64,000 nucleotides of DNA, taken from contig NZ_AUDM01000006.1 in assembly GCF_000425465.1 (NCBI RefSeq), positions 45,184-109,183 of the forward strand. Reading direction: 5' to 3'. The position numbers and the translations under genes were made by a program. Within the stretch, counting starts at the first letter, position 1. Every line of letters begins with the position of its first letter. Source of the DNA: Flavobacterium filum DSM 17961. GTDB lineage: Bacteria > Bacteroidota > Bacteroidia > Flavobacteriales > Flavobacteriaceae. Positions 28,652-39,335 of this stretch are shown in pieces. The notes beneath the pieces are model-generated. The model was not told the DNA's origin, ran no database searches, and saw only the letters and a list, made by a program, of their open reading frames with translations.

Positions 28652-29569
28652 CTATTTATCCCTCACCAAAGGCAAAGTCGAACATCTTAAAAGTCCCTCC
28701 TGCTTGGCAATTTCTGCATATGGGATTTCTTCTACGGTGAAACCGTTTTCACGAAGCCAGTTGTTTAGGCGGGTGAAATTCTTTTCAGAAACTACTACAT
28801 CCGGTGCGATGGAAAACACATTGGAATTCATGTTGTACATTTCATCTCGGGTGATGTGAAACAGATTTTCTTTCCCGAAAAGGTTGACTAAAAACACATA
28901 ATCCGCTTCTTCACGGAAACCGCTTTTGTAGATGATTCCTTTGTTGGTGCCAACGGGTTGAAAGCAACAATCGAGATGCAAGGCATTATCTCTCGCTTCT
29001 AATTTCGATTTCACTAAGTCAAACTCTTTTACTTTTTTGTGGGGAAATAGTTGTTTGATGTATTCCACACCTTGCATATTCGTGCGAGCCGTAATGTAAT
29101 CTTTGTAATCGGAACCTTTGTAGGTGCCAATGAAAATATAATCATTCCACAACATGACATCGCCCCCTTCAATGTGTACTTCCTCCGGCGGACGAACGAC
29201 TTTTTTCGGGTCGATGTGGTCAATCACGTATTGAATGGCATCCAATTCTTTTTCTCTGTCGGGTAAGATGTTGGCTTTAATAAACACATCATCAATCACA
29301 AAACCAATATCACGACTAAAAATTTGGTTATAATTGGGAATAATATCCGGACGGAATACTTCCACGTCGTATTTTTTGAACACTTGATTAAATGCTTCCA
29401 TTTCGTTGACCATATCGGCTTCAACGGGATAGGTTCCGGCTAGAATGTGTTCAAGTGATTTTGGGTCATAGGCTTCTTCGGCGGTGGGTGTTGGACCATT
29501 ATTTACGGCGGTTCCTAACACCACAGCCCTCAATCGGGACGTTTCATTTTGAATATGGAGTGGTAGCAT
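28652..29569 (-). CDS. DDAH-like amidinotransferase-family hydrolase
   Basis: 305 aa, guanidine-modifying superfamily. IIPNYNQIFSRDIGFVIDD carries the substrate-binding Asp. HIEGGDVMLWNDYIFIGTYKGSDYKD has the catalytic Glu-Gly-Gly-Asp. LHLDCCFQPVG provides the His, and LLRCSTLPLVRDK the nucleophile Cys296 near the end. It resembles dimethylarginine dimethylaminohydrolase family proteins. The true substrate could be methylated arginine, arginine or citrulline-like compounds. With CtlX nearby it suggests an arginine-related pathway. Its stop is directly next to the end of the TA duplication. Confidence 0.88.
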   Translation of the reverse strand: MLPLHIQNETSRLRAVVLGTAVNNGPTPTAEEAYDPKSLEHILAGTYPVEADMVNEMEAFNQVFKKYDVEVFRPDIIPNYNQIFSRDIGFVIDDVFIKANILPDREKELDAIQYVIDHIDPKKVVRPPEEVHIEGGDVMLWNDYIFIGTYKGSDYKDYITARTNMQGVEYIKQLFPHKKVKEFDLVKSKLEARDNALHLDCCFQPVGTNKGIIYKSGFREEADYVFLVNLFGKENLFHITRDEMYNMNSNVFSIAPDVVVSEKNFTRLNNWLRENGFTVEEIPYAEIAKQEGLLRCSTLPLVRDK

Positions 29570-29667
29570 ATACTTGCTTTTGACTTTTTACAAAGATAAA
29601 AAAAGGCTTTCCAAAAGCAATGTTTTTAAAGTATTAATAATTTTGGAGGTTTGATTTTACGATTTCT

Positions 29668-29702
29668 TAAAAAAAGAAAGCCTTCTTGTAGGAAGGCTTT
29701 CT
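29668..29702 (-). terminator. Rho-independent terminator of the gltA transcript
   Basis: On the minus strand AGAAAGCCTTC-CTACAA-GAAGGCTTTCT (11-bp stem, 29675-29702) followed by TTTTT and more T. It lies 23 bp past the citrate synthase stop. Confidence 0.9.
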
Positions 29703-29724
29703 AAAGTAATTTATATTATGACGA

Positions 29725-31008
29725 TTATCTTTTCTCCATCGCAACGAAATCTCTCAACGGATGTCCCACATACACTTGACGTGGTCTTCCGATTGGTTCT
29801 TTGTTGATACGCATTTCTTTCCATTGAGCAATCCAGCCCGGTAAACGACCGATGGCAAACATTACGGTAAACATTTCGGTTGGAATACCTAACGCACGGT
29901 AAATGATTCCGGAGTAGAAGTCAACGTTTGGATATAAGTTTCTCGCTTTGAAGTAATCGTCTTCTAAGGCTACTTTTTCCAATTGTTTCGCGATATCCAA
30001 TAATGGATCATCTACGCCAAGAGCGGTTAATACATCATCGGCTGCTTTTTTGATGATGGTTGCACGTGGGTCAAAGTTTTTATACACACGGTGACCAAAT
30101 CCCATCAAACGGAATGGATCATCTTTATCTTTTGCTTTTAAAACAAACTTGGCTACATCGCCACCGTTTTTGTGAATTTCTTCTAACATTTCCAATACTG
30201 CTTGATTGGCTCCACCGTGAAGTGGTCCCCATAAAGCAGAAACACCGGCAGAAATAGAAGCAAACAATCCGGCATGTGAAGAACCAACGATTCTTACGGT
30301 TGACGTAGAACAGTTTTGCTCATGGTCAGCGTGAAGGATAAATAACTTATCTAACGCTTGCACCACTACCGGGTCAATTTTATAAGGGCCGGTTGGCAAC
30401 TCATACATCAAATGCATGAAGTTTTCCACATATCCTTTTGTATTATCATAATAATTCAACGGATAACCCATTGACTTACGGTACGTCCAAGTAGCAATCA
30501 CCAAGAATTTACCCATGGTTTTGCATACCGCTTCATACATTTCTTTTTCGTTGTGTGGATTAACCGACTTTGGATTAAAAGCAGTTAATGCACTGGTTAA
30601 CGAAGCTAACACACCCATTGGGTGAGCTGTTTTTGGAAAACCGTCGATGATGTTTTTCATCTCTTCGTTTACCAAGGTATATTTGCGAATATCGTTTTCA
30701 AATTTTTCTAATTGCGTTTTGGAAGGTAATTCTCCAAAAATCAACAAATAAGAAACTTCTAAGAAATCGGCTTTTTCGGCTAAATCTTCAATAGAATATC
30801 CACGGTAGCGAAGGATTCCTTCTTCACCATCTAAAAAAGTAATTTCACTTTTGCACGAACCGGAGTTTTTATAACCCGGGTCAAGCGTAATCGCACCGGT
30901 TAAGGCACGTAATTGTTCGATGTCGATGGCAGGTTCATTTTCACTTCCAACTATTACCGGAAACTCATACTCTTTACCTTCGTACGTTAATATGGCTGTT
31001 TTTGACAT
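29725..31008 (-). CDS. gltA: Citrate synthase
   Basis: 427 aa, type II (hexameric) length. It catalyses oxaloacetate plus acetyl-CoA to citrate in the TCA cycle. Seen: LDPGYKNSGSCKSEITFLDGEEGILRYRGYSIEDLA, then HEQNCSTSTVRIVGSSHAGLFASISAGVSALWGPLHGGANQAV (catalytic His), RLMGFGHRVYKNFDPRA (second His) and a Asp in DFYSGIIYRALG. Ends in HPLRDFVAMEKR. Single-gene transcript between its own terminator and a long AT-rich upstream region. No anomaly. Confidence 0.97.
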   Translation of the reverse strand: MSKTAILTYEGKEYEFPVIVGSENEPAIDIEQLRALTGAITLDPGYKNSGSCKSEITFLDGEEGILRYRGYSIEDLAEKADFLEVSYLLIFGELPSKTQLEKFENDIRKYTLVNEEMKNIIDGFPKTAHPMGVLASLTSALTAFNPKSVNPHNEKEMYEAVCKTMGKFLVIATWTYRKSMGYPLNYYDNTKGYVENFMHLMYELPTGPYKIDPVVVQALDKLFILHADHEQNCSTSTVRIVGSSHAGLFASISAGVSALWGPLHGGANQAVLEMLEEIHKNGGDVAKFVLKAKDKDDPFRLMGFGHRVYKNFDPRATIIKKAADDVLTALGVDDPLLDIAKQLEKVALEDDYFKARNLYPNVDFYSGIIYRALGIPTEMFTVMFAIGRLPGWIAQWKEMRINKEPIGRPRQVYVGHPLRDFVAMEKR

Positions 31009-31150
31009 GATTATATATAAAATTAATAGGTATAAATAATGTTTTTTGCGAAATTACGAAATAAACTAGGATTGTTAAAATTTTATTCGAAACGTTTTCG
31101 TTAAATTTAGTATAAAAATTGCTAATTTTCTATACATCCATCAAAACACA

Positions 31151-31182
31151 CAAAAAAACTCACGCATTTTCACACGTGAGTT
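31151..31182 (-). terminator. Rho-independent terminator of the LRR-T9SS gene
   Basis: On the minus strand AACTCACG-TGTGAAAATG-CGTGAGTT (31157-31182) followed by TTTTTTTG. 26 bp past the stop. Confidence 0.88.
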
Positions 31183-31207
31183 GCTAACTAAAATTATTTT
31201 AAACCAC

Positions 31208-33607
31208 TTATTCTTTCACCAATTTTTCAACTTTAGTTCCTTTGTCCGTATTAATTTTTATAAAATACATACCGTTGGCTCTTGATGAAACATTCAATTC
31301 TGAGTGAACATCATTGACCAATTGGGTTTGCAATAATCTACCTTGAATATCATACAATTCAATCGTTTTAATAATCGAGTCATTTTTGATAGTAATAGTT
31401 AGCATATCTTTTACCGGATTCGGATAAATGGAAATCAAACTATCTATAACCGGATTAACAACACTCAACGCTTGGAATAAGGTTTCCGCCTGATTTGTAA
31501 TGATTGGGAAATTATAATCGAAATAAATATTGGCTTTTTTAGCGACCATATCGCCCACTTGAAGTGTTGGTTTGGTTTTCATTTTTAATAAAATGTTTCC
31601 ATGACCGCCAGATTCCAATTGAATGTTTTCAAAGATGAATTCTATCTTATTTCCATTCATACGAACGTAAGCATCATGAGAAGATGAAAGCATTTGTAAC
31701 GAATTAGTATCAAATTGATTGGGGTCAATTTCTACTTTTACCACAACATTTTCTGCCGGAGCATTACCGGTATTTTCAAAACGAATGACATAATGCAAAT
31801 AATTACCAATTTCTGATGGAGGAACCACATCACCTTGCAGACAAGTAATGTCATTTGGATCGTAGGAACCTACAACGGTTTGGTTGAATACAAAGGTATT
31901 GTCTTGTACCATTTCATCACCTGCTTGTGGAAGAATGACCGAAGTAAACACTAACACATCATCAATATTTACCGGATTTTCAGGGTCTGTGGGCGGATTA
32001 ATCTGCATGGAAACCAGAATACTTCTTGATTCAAACGGCATCAAATCAGCATAATCCCATTGCAACCCACCGACTCCCTGAGCAGACGGAGGAGTTGAAG
32101 CAGAAAGAAATTGCATCAAATTCTGGTTATAGAAAAAGTTCACGCCGTATTGTTGTGACAATATTTGATTGCCTTTGTTTTTATAAACTATTTTATACAC
32201 CGCTTCAAATCCGGGACGAGCGGGTGTTACCGGTGCAATCACCACTTCTAAATCGGGATGCACGCCATTGGCAGTGACACAAAAGTCTAACGTAGTACTT
32301 GTATTTTCAATTTCATTGATAATTGCAGTACCCGGCTGTGGCGAAACAGAAAAATAAGTAGGGTTTTCTAAAACCGGCGTTAAGGTATAAACACCTTCAG
32401 TTGCCGTGTAAAGATTATACACTCCATTGTTATTCGAAAACACGGATGAATTGGTGGTCATAGCATTTAAATCAACTGTTAATCTGAAAAAAGGAATGGA
32501 AAAATCGGTTTCTTCACAACCGTTGTTGTTAATATCTAAACGAACATTACCTGTGATAGTATTGTAATCTCCTCCGGGAGTGAATGAGCAAAAGGAATTT
32601 ACATGACCAATTATATTATTGGAATTCATATAATTTTGTAAAGCCAAAACTTGACTTTCATTTGCACAGACATAAATAGAAGGGTTTCCGTCAAAAAAAT
32701 AAGACGTCAAACTATTGTTCCCATTTTTAAGATTAAGGTATTCAATTGAATTATTGTAGCATCCAAGTGTAGTAATGTTTGTACACATTGAAACATTAAG
32801 TTCCACAAGTTGATTTTCGCTACAACTCAAAAAATTCAAATTTGACAAATCAGACAAATCTAGTGCTGTTAATTGATTATTGGTACAGCTTAAAAATGAT
32901 ATGGCATTACATAAAGAAAGATCAAGATTTGTCAATAAATTTCCTGAACAAGATACTGAAACTAAATTTTCTAACCCTGCAATATTTAGATTACTTAATT
33001 GATTATTACCGCAATCTAAATAATTAAGTGTATTACTATTTGAAAGATCTAAATTAGTAATTTGATTAAGTCTACAATCTAAATATTCTAATTGAAACAA
33101 GTTAGTTGTATTCAGTTCTTCAATCAAATTGTCTTGGCACATCAATACTTTCATAGTAATAGAATTTTGAATATCTAAAATTGAAATTTGATTTGTACTA
33201 CAATCCACCTCTATTAAATTCGACAAGCCTGAAACATTCAAAATTGTTAGTTGATTTTCTTGACAATAGAGGTACTCTAAATTTATATTTTGCGTTAAAT
33301 CTAATTCTGATAATTGAGAATTATAAACATCTAATCTTCTCAAATTTACAAAATAAGAAATGCCCTCTAACGATGTTATAAAACTGTATCCTAAATATAG
33401 CGTTTGAATTTGTAACGCTTCACTCACCTGAATTTCCCCATCAGTATTAATATCAATTGCTACACTTTCACCTGCGGCATTTAAAGCGATTTGATTAAAA
33501 GGACTAGCTTCTAATAACTTTGCTTTAAAATTCGCATCTGGAATAGTAATTATTTGAGCCTGAACAAAATTTGAGAAAAGAATAAGTAAAAAGAATATCT
33601 TTTTCAT
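31208..33607 (-). CDS. Secreted leucine-rich-repeat protein with T9SS type A sorting domain
   Basis: 799 aa. Signal peptide (residues 1-17, cleavage after VQA). About residues 60-330 hold around twelve LRR units of the 21-22-residue form (LxxLxCxxNQLTxLDLSxL). These follow an IPDANFKAKLLEASP motif typical of these flavobacterial proteins. The middle (about 340-700) is an immunoglobulin-like/DUF11-type stretch with GSYDPNDITCLQGD. The C-terminus ISIYPNPVKDMLTITIK and the final KVEKLVKE are a type A T9SS sorting domain. Expected on the cell surface or released. Role unknown; adhesion or binding is inference. Confidence 0.9.
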   Translation of the reverse strand: MKKIFFLLILFSNFVQAQIITIPDANFKAKLLEASPFNQIALNAAGESVAIDINTDGEIQVSEALQIQTLYLGYSFITSLEGISYFVNLRRLDVYNSQLSELDLTQNINLEYLYCQENQLTILNVSGLSNLIEVDCSTNQISILDIQNSITMKVLMCQDNLIEELNTTNLFQLEYLDCRLNQITNLDLSNSNTLNYLDCGNNQLSNLNIAGLENLVSVSCSGNLLTNLDLSLCNAISFLSCTNNQLTALDLSDLSNLNFLSCSENQLVELNVSMCTNITTLGCYNNSIEYLNLKNGNNSLTSYFFDGNPSIYVCANESQVLALQNYMNSNNIIGHVNSFCSFTPGGDYNTITGNVRLDINNNGCEETDFSIPFFRLTVDLNAMTTNSSVFSNNNGVYNLYTATEGVYTLTPVLENPTYFSVSPQPGTAIINEIENTSTTLDFCVTANGVHPDLEVVIAPVTPARPGFEAVYKIVYKNKGNQILSQQYGVNFFYNQNLMQFLSASTPPSAQGVGGLQWDYADLMPFESRSILVSMQINPPTDPENPVNIDDVLVFTSVILPQAGDEMVQDNTFVFNQTVVGSYDPNDITCLQGDVVPPSEIGNYLHYVIRFENTGNAPAENVVVKVEIDPNQFDTNSLQMLSSSHDAYVRMNGNKIEFIFENIQLESGGHGNILLKMKTKPTLQVGDMVAKKANIYFDYNFPIITNQAETLFQALSVVNPVIDSLISIYPNPVKDMLTITIKNDSIIKTIELYDIQGRLLQTQLVNDVHSELNVSSRANGMYFIKINTDKGTKVEKLVKE

Positions 33608-33690
33608 AACAATAATTTTTATAAAAATAATACTAATGCTTTTAGGGTTTTCAACTGATTTAGTAAATGCATGTTTTCACTTAGAATTCG

Positions 33691-34452
33691 CTACATCATC
33701 TTTAACAACTCCTGCAATCGTTCTTTCTTTCGTTGTGAAATAGGCAAATTGCTGTTATCCGCCATTACCACATATCCTCCATCTTTTTTAATATATGATT
33801 TCAAATAGGCCAAATTGATTAAATGCGATTGATGAATGCGTTCAAAACCATGTTCGGTTAATAATTCTTCATATTCTTTTAATGTTTTGGAAATCAAAAT
33901 CGGTTTATTGTTTTTGATGTAAAACTTGGTGTAATTGTCTTCGCTTTCGCAACGAATAATATCACTGATTTCAAACAAATGAATCCCTTCCGAGGTGGAA
34001 AGAGCAATTCGTTTGAAGTTATCTACTTTTCTGCGAATGTTCTCCAATAGCAAATCAATGTGAGCATAATTATCGCTTTTTGACATCACCTCTTTTATCT
34101 TTTGAATTACTTTTTGCAATTCATCCGGGTCAACCGGCTTTAATAAAAAATCCAACGCACTAAAGCGAAAGGCTTTGATCGCATATTGTTCATGAGCGGT
34201 AATAAAAACTACTTGTGAAGTAATTTTCCCATTGATTTCCGCTAATTTTTCCAATACATCAAAACCGGTTCCGTCGGTTAATTGAATGTCTAAAAACAAA
34301 ACGTTTGGTTTTAAACGATGAACCACTTCTACACCGGTTTCAACACTATCGGCTTCACCCATGATAAATATATCGGGTGCATATATCGAAAGCATTTGTC
34401 GCATTCCGGCTCTTAAGTTGGCATCGTCGTCGATTAGTATGGCTGTTGTCAT
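33691..34452 (-). CDS. LytTR family response regulator
   Basis: 253 aa. Receiver domain 1-120 with the acidic pocket at IDDDAN, phosphoacceptor Asp55 in VLFLDIQLTDG, the Thr in VVFITAHEQ and the Lys in LLKPVD. LytTR DNA-binding domain from about 150: GIHLFEISDIIRCESEDNYTKFYI, then HGFERIHQSHLINLAYLKSYI with KDGGYVVMADNSNLPISQRKKERL. It follows the TPR histidine kinase gene by 69 bp on the same strand, its likely partner. The cognate DNA site is not visible. Confidence 0.95.
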   Translation of the reverse strand: MTTAILIDDDANLRAGMRQMLSIYAPDIFIMGEADSVETGVEVVHRLKPNVLFLDIQLTDGTGFDVLEKLAEINGKITSQVVFITAHEQYAIKAFRFSALDFLLKPVDPDELQKVIQKIKEVMSKSDNYAHIDLLLENIRRKVDNFKRIALSTSEGIHLFEISDIIRCESEDNYTKFYIKNNKPILISKTLKEYEELLTEHGFERIHQSHLINLAYLKSYIKKDGGYVVMADNSNLPISQRKKERLQELLKMM

Positions 34453-34498
34453 GTTTTTGTTTTATTTTATGATGAAAATAATTTAAAATTATTTTCTG

Positions 34499-34518
34499 GG
34501 ACAACTCGCGAGTTGTCC
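34499..34518. repeat. 20-bp perfect palindrome
   Basis: GGACAACTCGCGAGTTGTCC lies between the kinase and the regulator genes. No T run follows. This palindrome form, with GTACTA next to it, is one I recall from flavobacterial intergenic DNA, so a REP-like element is more likely than an operator for the LytTR protein. Confidence 0.85.
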
Positions 34519-34521
34519 GTA

Positions 34522-36489
34522 CTATTTTATGTATTGTATAGGTAAATTCAAAACAACCTTCGTTCCTTGAATTTCACCTAACTCATTTTTAATTTCTTTT
34601 ATTTCCACATTTGCTTTTTGAGCGGTGGAAGCTTCCATCATTTCCAATCGTTTTTTGGTAATATCCAACGCCATTGATTTATGAATGGAGACCAAATGTT
34701 CTTTTAACTCTTTTGATTTTTCAATACCAATTCCGTTATCCTGAATGGTACAAATTAAATTCTCATTGCGAATCGAAAATGAAATTTGTATTTGACCGTT
34801 TTCTTTTTTGGGAATCAACCCGTGAATGATAGCGTTTTCTACAAAAGGTTGCAAAAGTAGCGGAGGGATAGCCATATCATCTTCAATATCGCTACTTTTT
34901 GATATATCAAACGAAAACACATTGTTGAACCGTAGTTGTTCTAATTCCAAATAGTTTTGCAGACTTTCCATTTCCTTGTCAATCGGAATGAGCGATTCTT
35001 TTGAATATTCTAACGTTAAACGCATTAGTTTGGAAAATTTGGAAAGATATTTTATGGCGGAATCTGTTCCGTTTTGCACAATAAAACTGGAAATAGAACC
35101 CAAACAATTGAATACAAAATGCGGATTCATTTGTAAATGCAACGCTTTTTGTTCGTACTCTGCTAATTCTTTTTGTAAAGTTAAGGTCTTTTTTAACTGT
35201 ATTCGATTGTATATTAAAAACGCTATTCCGGATAATAATAAAACGAATAAGCCGACAAAAAGGAGTTGAAGTGTTTGGCGTTTGGCTTTTTCGGAAATCA
35301 ATACTTCTTTTTTTTCTAATTCTTTTTTATGAAGTGCTTCTTTCTTTTCAAAAGCAAAATTCATTTCGGCTTGCACACTTTTTCTGATATTTTGATGGTT
35401 TATCAAACTATCTTGAGCTGCTTTGTATAATTTAAAATGTTGTAAAGATTCCTGTGGTTGATTGCTTTTTTCATAAATCGAGCTCAACAATTTTTCTGCC
35501 AAAGCAATTCCTTCTAAAACATTCAAATCTTTTGATAATGCTAAAGCTTTTTGGGCATTTGGCAAGGCTTCTTGAAATTTATTTTGCTCAAATAAATAGT
35601 CTCCAATATGTAAATACGTATCTGATTTTCCAAACTTATCTCCAATTGAATCAAAGGAAGCAATGGCCAAATTCCAGGATTCCATTGCTTTTTTTGGTTC
35701 ATTAATTGCTTTGTAATACAATCCTAAATTATTATGCAATTCGCCCAAACCTCTTGCATCCGGATATTTTTCAAACAATCGTAAAGCTTTGGTATAATAG
35801 TGCAGAGCTTGATTATAATTTTTTTGTTTTACATGTAGATTGCCAATATTTGTTGTGGTAATGCCAACCGTTCTGTCGCCATTTTTTTCCTGAATTTTTT
35901 GAGCTTTAGTAAAATAATCCAGTGCTTTAAAATCTTCTGATTGAGCTCTATATACCACGCCAATATTATTGTACACTCTGGCTAATTTTTCTTCATCCTT
36001 GATTTCTTCATAAATGGCAACTGCTTTCAGATAATAGTGCAACGCTTTTGCATAATTACTCTGTTCGGAAAAAACAATTCCTATACTTCCGTAGGTTCTG
36101 GCAAGTCCGTTTTTATTTTTAACTTTTTCATCGGTAGTTGAAGCTATTTCATTTTCAAATAAACTTTGAGCTACATAAAATTGATCGAGAGCTTTTATGT
36201 ATTCACCTTTGATAATGTTAGCAATTCCAATGTTTAGAAACGCAAATCCTTCTTCTGATTTGTATTTTATTTTTTGGGAAAGTTTCAAAGCTTGTTGCCC
36301 ATAATTTTCCATCTTCTCAGGATTGGATCCTTTATAAGAATCGGAAATTTGATTGAGCAGCTGTACTTTTTCAATATCGGTCTTCGTATTTTGAAGAAGT
36401 AAAAGTAAACTGTCCGCTTTTTTCTCTTGTCCAAAAAGGAAAAGATGGCAAAACCAACTCATTAAAACAAAACAAATACGATATTTCAT
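34522..36489 (-). CDS. TPR-containing LytS-type sensor histidine kinase
   Basis: 655 aa from the ATG at 36489; a TTG upstream at 36510 lies inside the promoter-like box and is not preferred. Signal peptide or N-terminal anchor, then about seven TPR units (residues about 40-370: AKALHYYLKAVAIYEEI, ALDYFTKAQKIQEKNGD, ALHYYTKALRLFEKY), a coiled-coil linker and one transmembrane helix (about 400-425). LHLQMNPHFVFNCLGSISSFI is the His_kinase (PF06580) motif and DNGIGIEKSKEL the G-box. The TPR part is probably periplasmic, sensing an unknown signal. Partner: the LytTR regulator downstream. Confidence 0.93.
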   Translation of the reverse strand: MKYRICFVLMSWFCHLFLFGQEKKADSLLLLLQNTKTDIEKVQLLNQISDSYKGSNPEKMENYGQQALKLSQKIKYKSEEGFAFLNIGIANIIKGEYIKALDQFYVAQSLFENEIASTTDEKVKNKNGLARTYGSIGIVFSEQSNYAKALHYYLKAVAIYEEIKDEEKLARVYNNIGVVYRAQSEDFKALDYFTKAQKIQEKNGDRTVGITTTNIGNLHVKQKNYNQALHYYTKALRLFEKYPDARGLGELHNNLGLYYKAINEPKKAMESWNLAIASFDSIGDKFGKSDTYLHIGDYLFEQNKFQEALPNAQKALALSKDLNVLEGIALAEKLLSSIYEKSNQPQESLQHFKLYKAAQDSLINHQNIRKSVQAEMNFAFEKKEALHKKELEKKEVLISEKAKRQTLQLLFVGLFVLLLSGIAFLIYNRIQLKKTLTLQKELAEYEQKALHLQMNPHFVFNCLGSISSFIVQNGTDSAIKYLSKFSKLMRLTLEYSKESLIPIDKEMESLQNYLELEQLRFNNVFSFDISKSSDIEDDMAIPPLLLQPFVENAIIHGLIPKKENGQIQISFSIRNENLICTIQDNGIGIEKSKELKEHLVSIHKSMALDITKKRLEMMEASTAQKANVEIKEIKNELGEIQGTKVVLNLPIQYIK

Positions 36490-36507
36490 GTTTATAGTAT
36501 TGTTAAA

Positions 36508-36515
36508 CAAATATA
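36508..36515 (-). promoter_or_regulatory. Candidate -7 box for the TPR kinase operon
   Basis: TATATTTG on the minus strand (TAnnTTTG) lies about 20 bp upstream of the ATG at 36489. No clear TTG at -33. Confidence 0.4.
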
Positions 36516-36577
36516 AGTTTTCCTTTTTTGAAACGAAGGTGTAAATGAGTAAATGAAGGTTTTAAATGAGTATATGC

Positions 36578-36609
36578 AAAAAACCCTTTCGGTTTGCACT
36601 GAAAGGGTT
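36578..36609 (-). terminator. Rho-independent terminator of the enolase gene
   Basis: On the minus strand AACCCTTTC-AGTGCAAACC-GAAAGGGTT (36582-36609) followed by TTTT. 23 bp past the eno stop. Confidence 0.85.
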
Positions 36610-36631
36610 AGTAGTTGAAATGAAATTTCTA

Positions 36632-37936
<1,305 letters not shown>

Positions 37937-37970
37937 TTATTATTTTTTGTTACTTTTTTTGAATGATACA

Positions 37971-37997
37971 CAAATTTAAGGATTCTAAATCAGGCAA
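37971..37997 (-). promoter_or_regulatory. Promoter of eno
   Basis: TTG (37995-37997), 16 nt, TAAATTTG (37971-37978) on the minus strand, with a 46-nt leader to the ATG. Confidence 0.6.
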
Positions 37998-38040
37998 TTT
38001 ATAAAAATTTGGCAAAGTTATAAACGCAAACGATTTAGTA

Positions 38041-38073
38041 ATAAAGACCTAATTATTGAAAAATAATTAGGTC
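38041..38073 (-). terminator. Rho-independent terminator of carA
   Basis: A perfect 12-bp stem GACCTAATTATT/AATAATTAGGTC with a 4-nt loop (38046-38073), then TTTATTAC on the minus strand, 8 bp past the stop. Confidence 0.85.
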
Positions 38074-38080
38074 AATTTCT

Positions 38081-39199
38081 TTATACTTCATGTAATTTAG
38101 CTTTTTTGATGTTGGAAATAAAATCATCAAACAAATAGGAAGAATCATGCGGTCCCGGACTTGCTTCCGGATGATATTGCACAGAGAAGCAGTTTTTTGA
38201 CTTCATTCGCATGCCGGCTACCGTATTATCATTTAAGTGAACATGTGTTATTTCCATATCCGGATGTTTTTCCAATTCTTCACGAACTACAGCAAATCCA
38301 TGATTTTGGGAAGTAATTTCTCCTTTACCGGTTATTAAATTTTTAACCGGATGATTAATTCCACGATGTCCGTTGAACATTTTGTAGGTTGAAATACCGT
38401 TGGCCAAACCGATTACCTGATGTCCAAGACAAATACCAAAAAGAGGCTGATTGGCTTGAATAACTCCTTTTGCCACTTGAATTGCTCCGGCTAAAGGTTC
38501 AGGATCACCGGGTCCGTTTGATAAAAAATATCCATCAGGATTAAAACTTTGTAAATCTGCAAAAGTTGCGTTGTATGGAAATACCTTAATATAACAATCT
38601 CTTTTTGCCAAATTGCGTAGAATATTCGTTTTAATTCCTAAATCTAGTGCAGAAATTTTATAAGTTGCATTTTCATTACCAAAAAAATAAGGTTCTTTTG
38701 TGGAAACTTTGGATGCTAACTCCAATCCTTTCATATTAGGAACATTTTCCAATTGTTTTTTGAGTTCAGTTACGGCTGTTCCATCAGTACAAATCACGGC
38801 GTTTTGAGCACCACTTTCACGAATGTAACTAACTAAAGCTCTTGTATCCACATCAGAAATGGCTATAAGATTTTGTTTTTCAAAATAATCAAACAAACTT
38901 CCTGCAGCATCATCTCTGGAATAATTGAAGCTAAAATTTTTACAAACTAATCCGGCAATTTTTATAGAATCAGATTCTACTTCTTGATTATTTACACCAT
39001 AATTACCAATATGAGCATTGGTGGCCACCATGATTTGACCAAAATAAGAAGGGTCCGTAAAAATTTCTTGATAGCCGGTCATTCCGGTATTAAAACATAC
39101 TTCTCCAAAAGTAGTTCCGCTAATTCCGATAGATTTTCCATGAAAAATAGTGCCATCTGCTAGTAAAAGAATGGCTGGTTTTCTCGTTGTGTAGTTCAT
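38081..39199 (-). CDS. carA: Carbamoyl-phosphate synthase, small (glutaminase) subunit
   Basis: 372 aa. The glutamine amidotransferase subunit that feeds ammonia to CarB for arginine and pyrimidine synthesis. N-terminal domain: LLLADGTIFHGKSIGISGTTFGEVCFNTGMTGYQEI. C-terminal class I GATase: nucleophile Cys in FGICLGHQVIGLANG, and the His-Glu pair in SVQYHPEASPGPHDSSYLFDDF. carB is not in this window, so the two subunits are unlinked here, as is common in Bacteroidota. A TAnnTTTG box lies 18 bp upstream. Confidence 0.97.
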   Translation of the reverse strand: MNYTTRKPAILLLADGTIFHGKSIGISGTTFGEVCFNTGMTGYQEIFTDPSYFGQIMVATNAHIGNYGVNNQEVESDSIKIAGLVCKNFSFNYSRDDAAGSLFDYFEKQNLIAISDVDTRALVSYIRESGAQNAVICTDGTAVTELKKQLENVPNMKGLELASKVSTKEPYFFGNENATYKISALDLGIKTNILRNLAKRDCYIKVFPYNATFADLQSFNPDGYFLSNGPGDPEPLAGAIQVAKGVIQANQPLFGICLGHQVIGLANGISTYKMFNGHRGINHPVKNLITGKGEITSQNHGFAVVREELEKHPDMEITHVHLNDNTVAGMRMKSKNCFSVQYHPEASPGPHDSSYLFDDFISNIKKAKLHEV

Positions 39200-39216
39200 T
39201 GTTGTGTGTTGTTTTG

Positions 39217-39224
39217 CAAATTTA
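39217..39224 (-). promoter_or_regulatory. Candidate -7 box of carA
   Basis: TAAATTTG on the minus strand, 17 bp upstream of the carA ATG. The -33 region is weak (TTTCCC-type). Confidence 0.45.
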
Positions 39225-39335
39225 GTTTAATTTCTGAATTTGGGAAAGTTTTTTTCTTAGGTTCTGAGGTTCTGAGGCACTAAGGTTTTGATGATGACTT
39301 CTTGTGAAATTCAATATTTTTATGGTTTATTTTTT

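Noticed and set aside
34499..34518. Palindrome considered as the LytTR operator
   Set aside because: LytTR sites are direct repeats rather than palindromes, and the location between cotranscribed genes does not suit a promoter.
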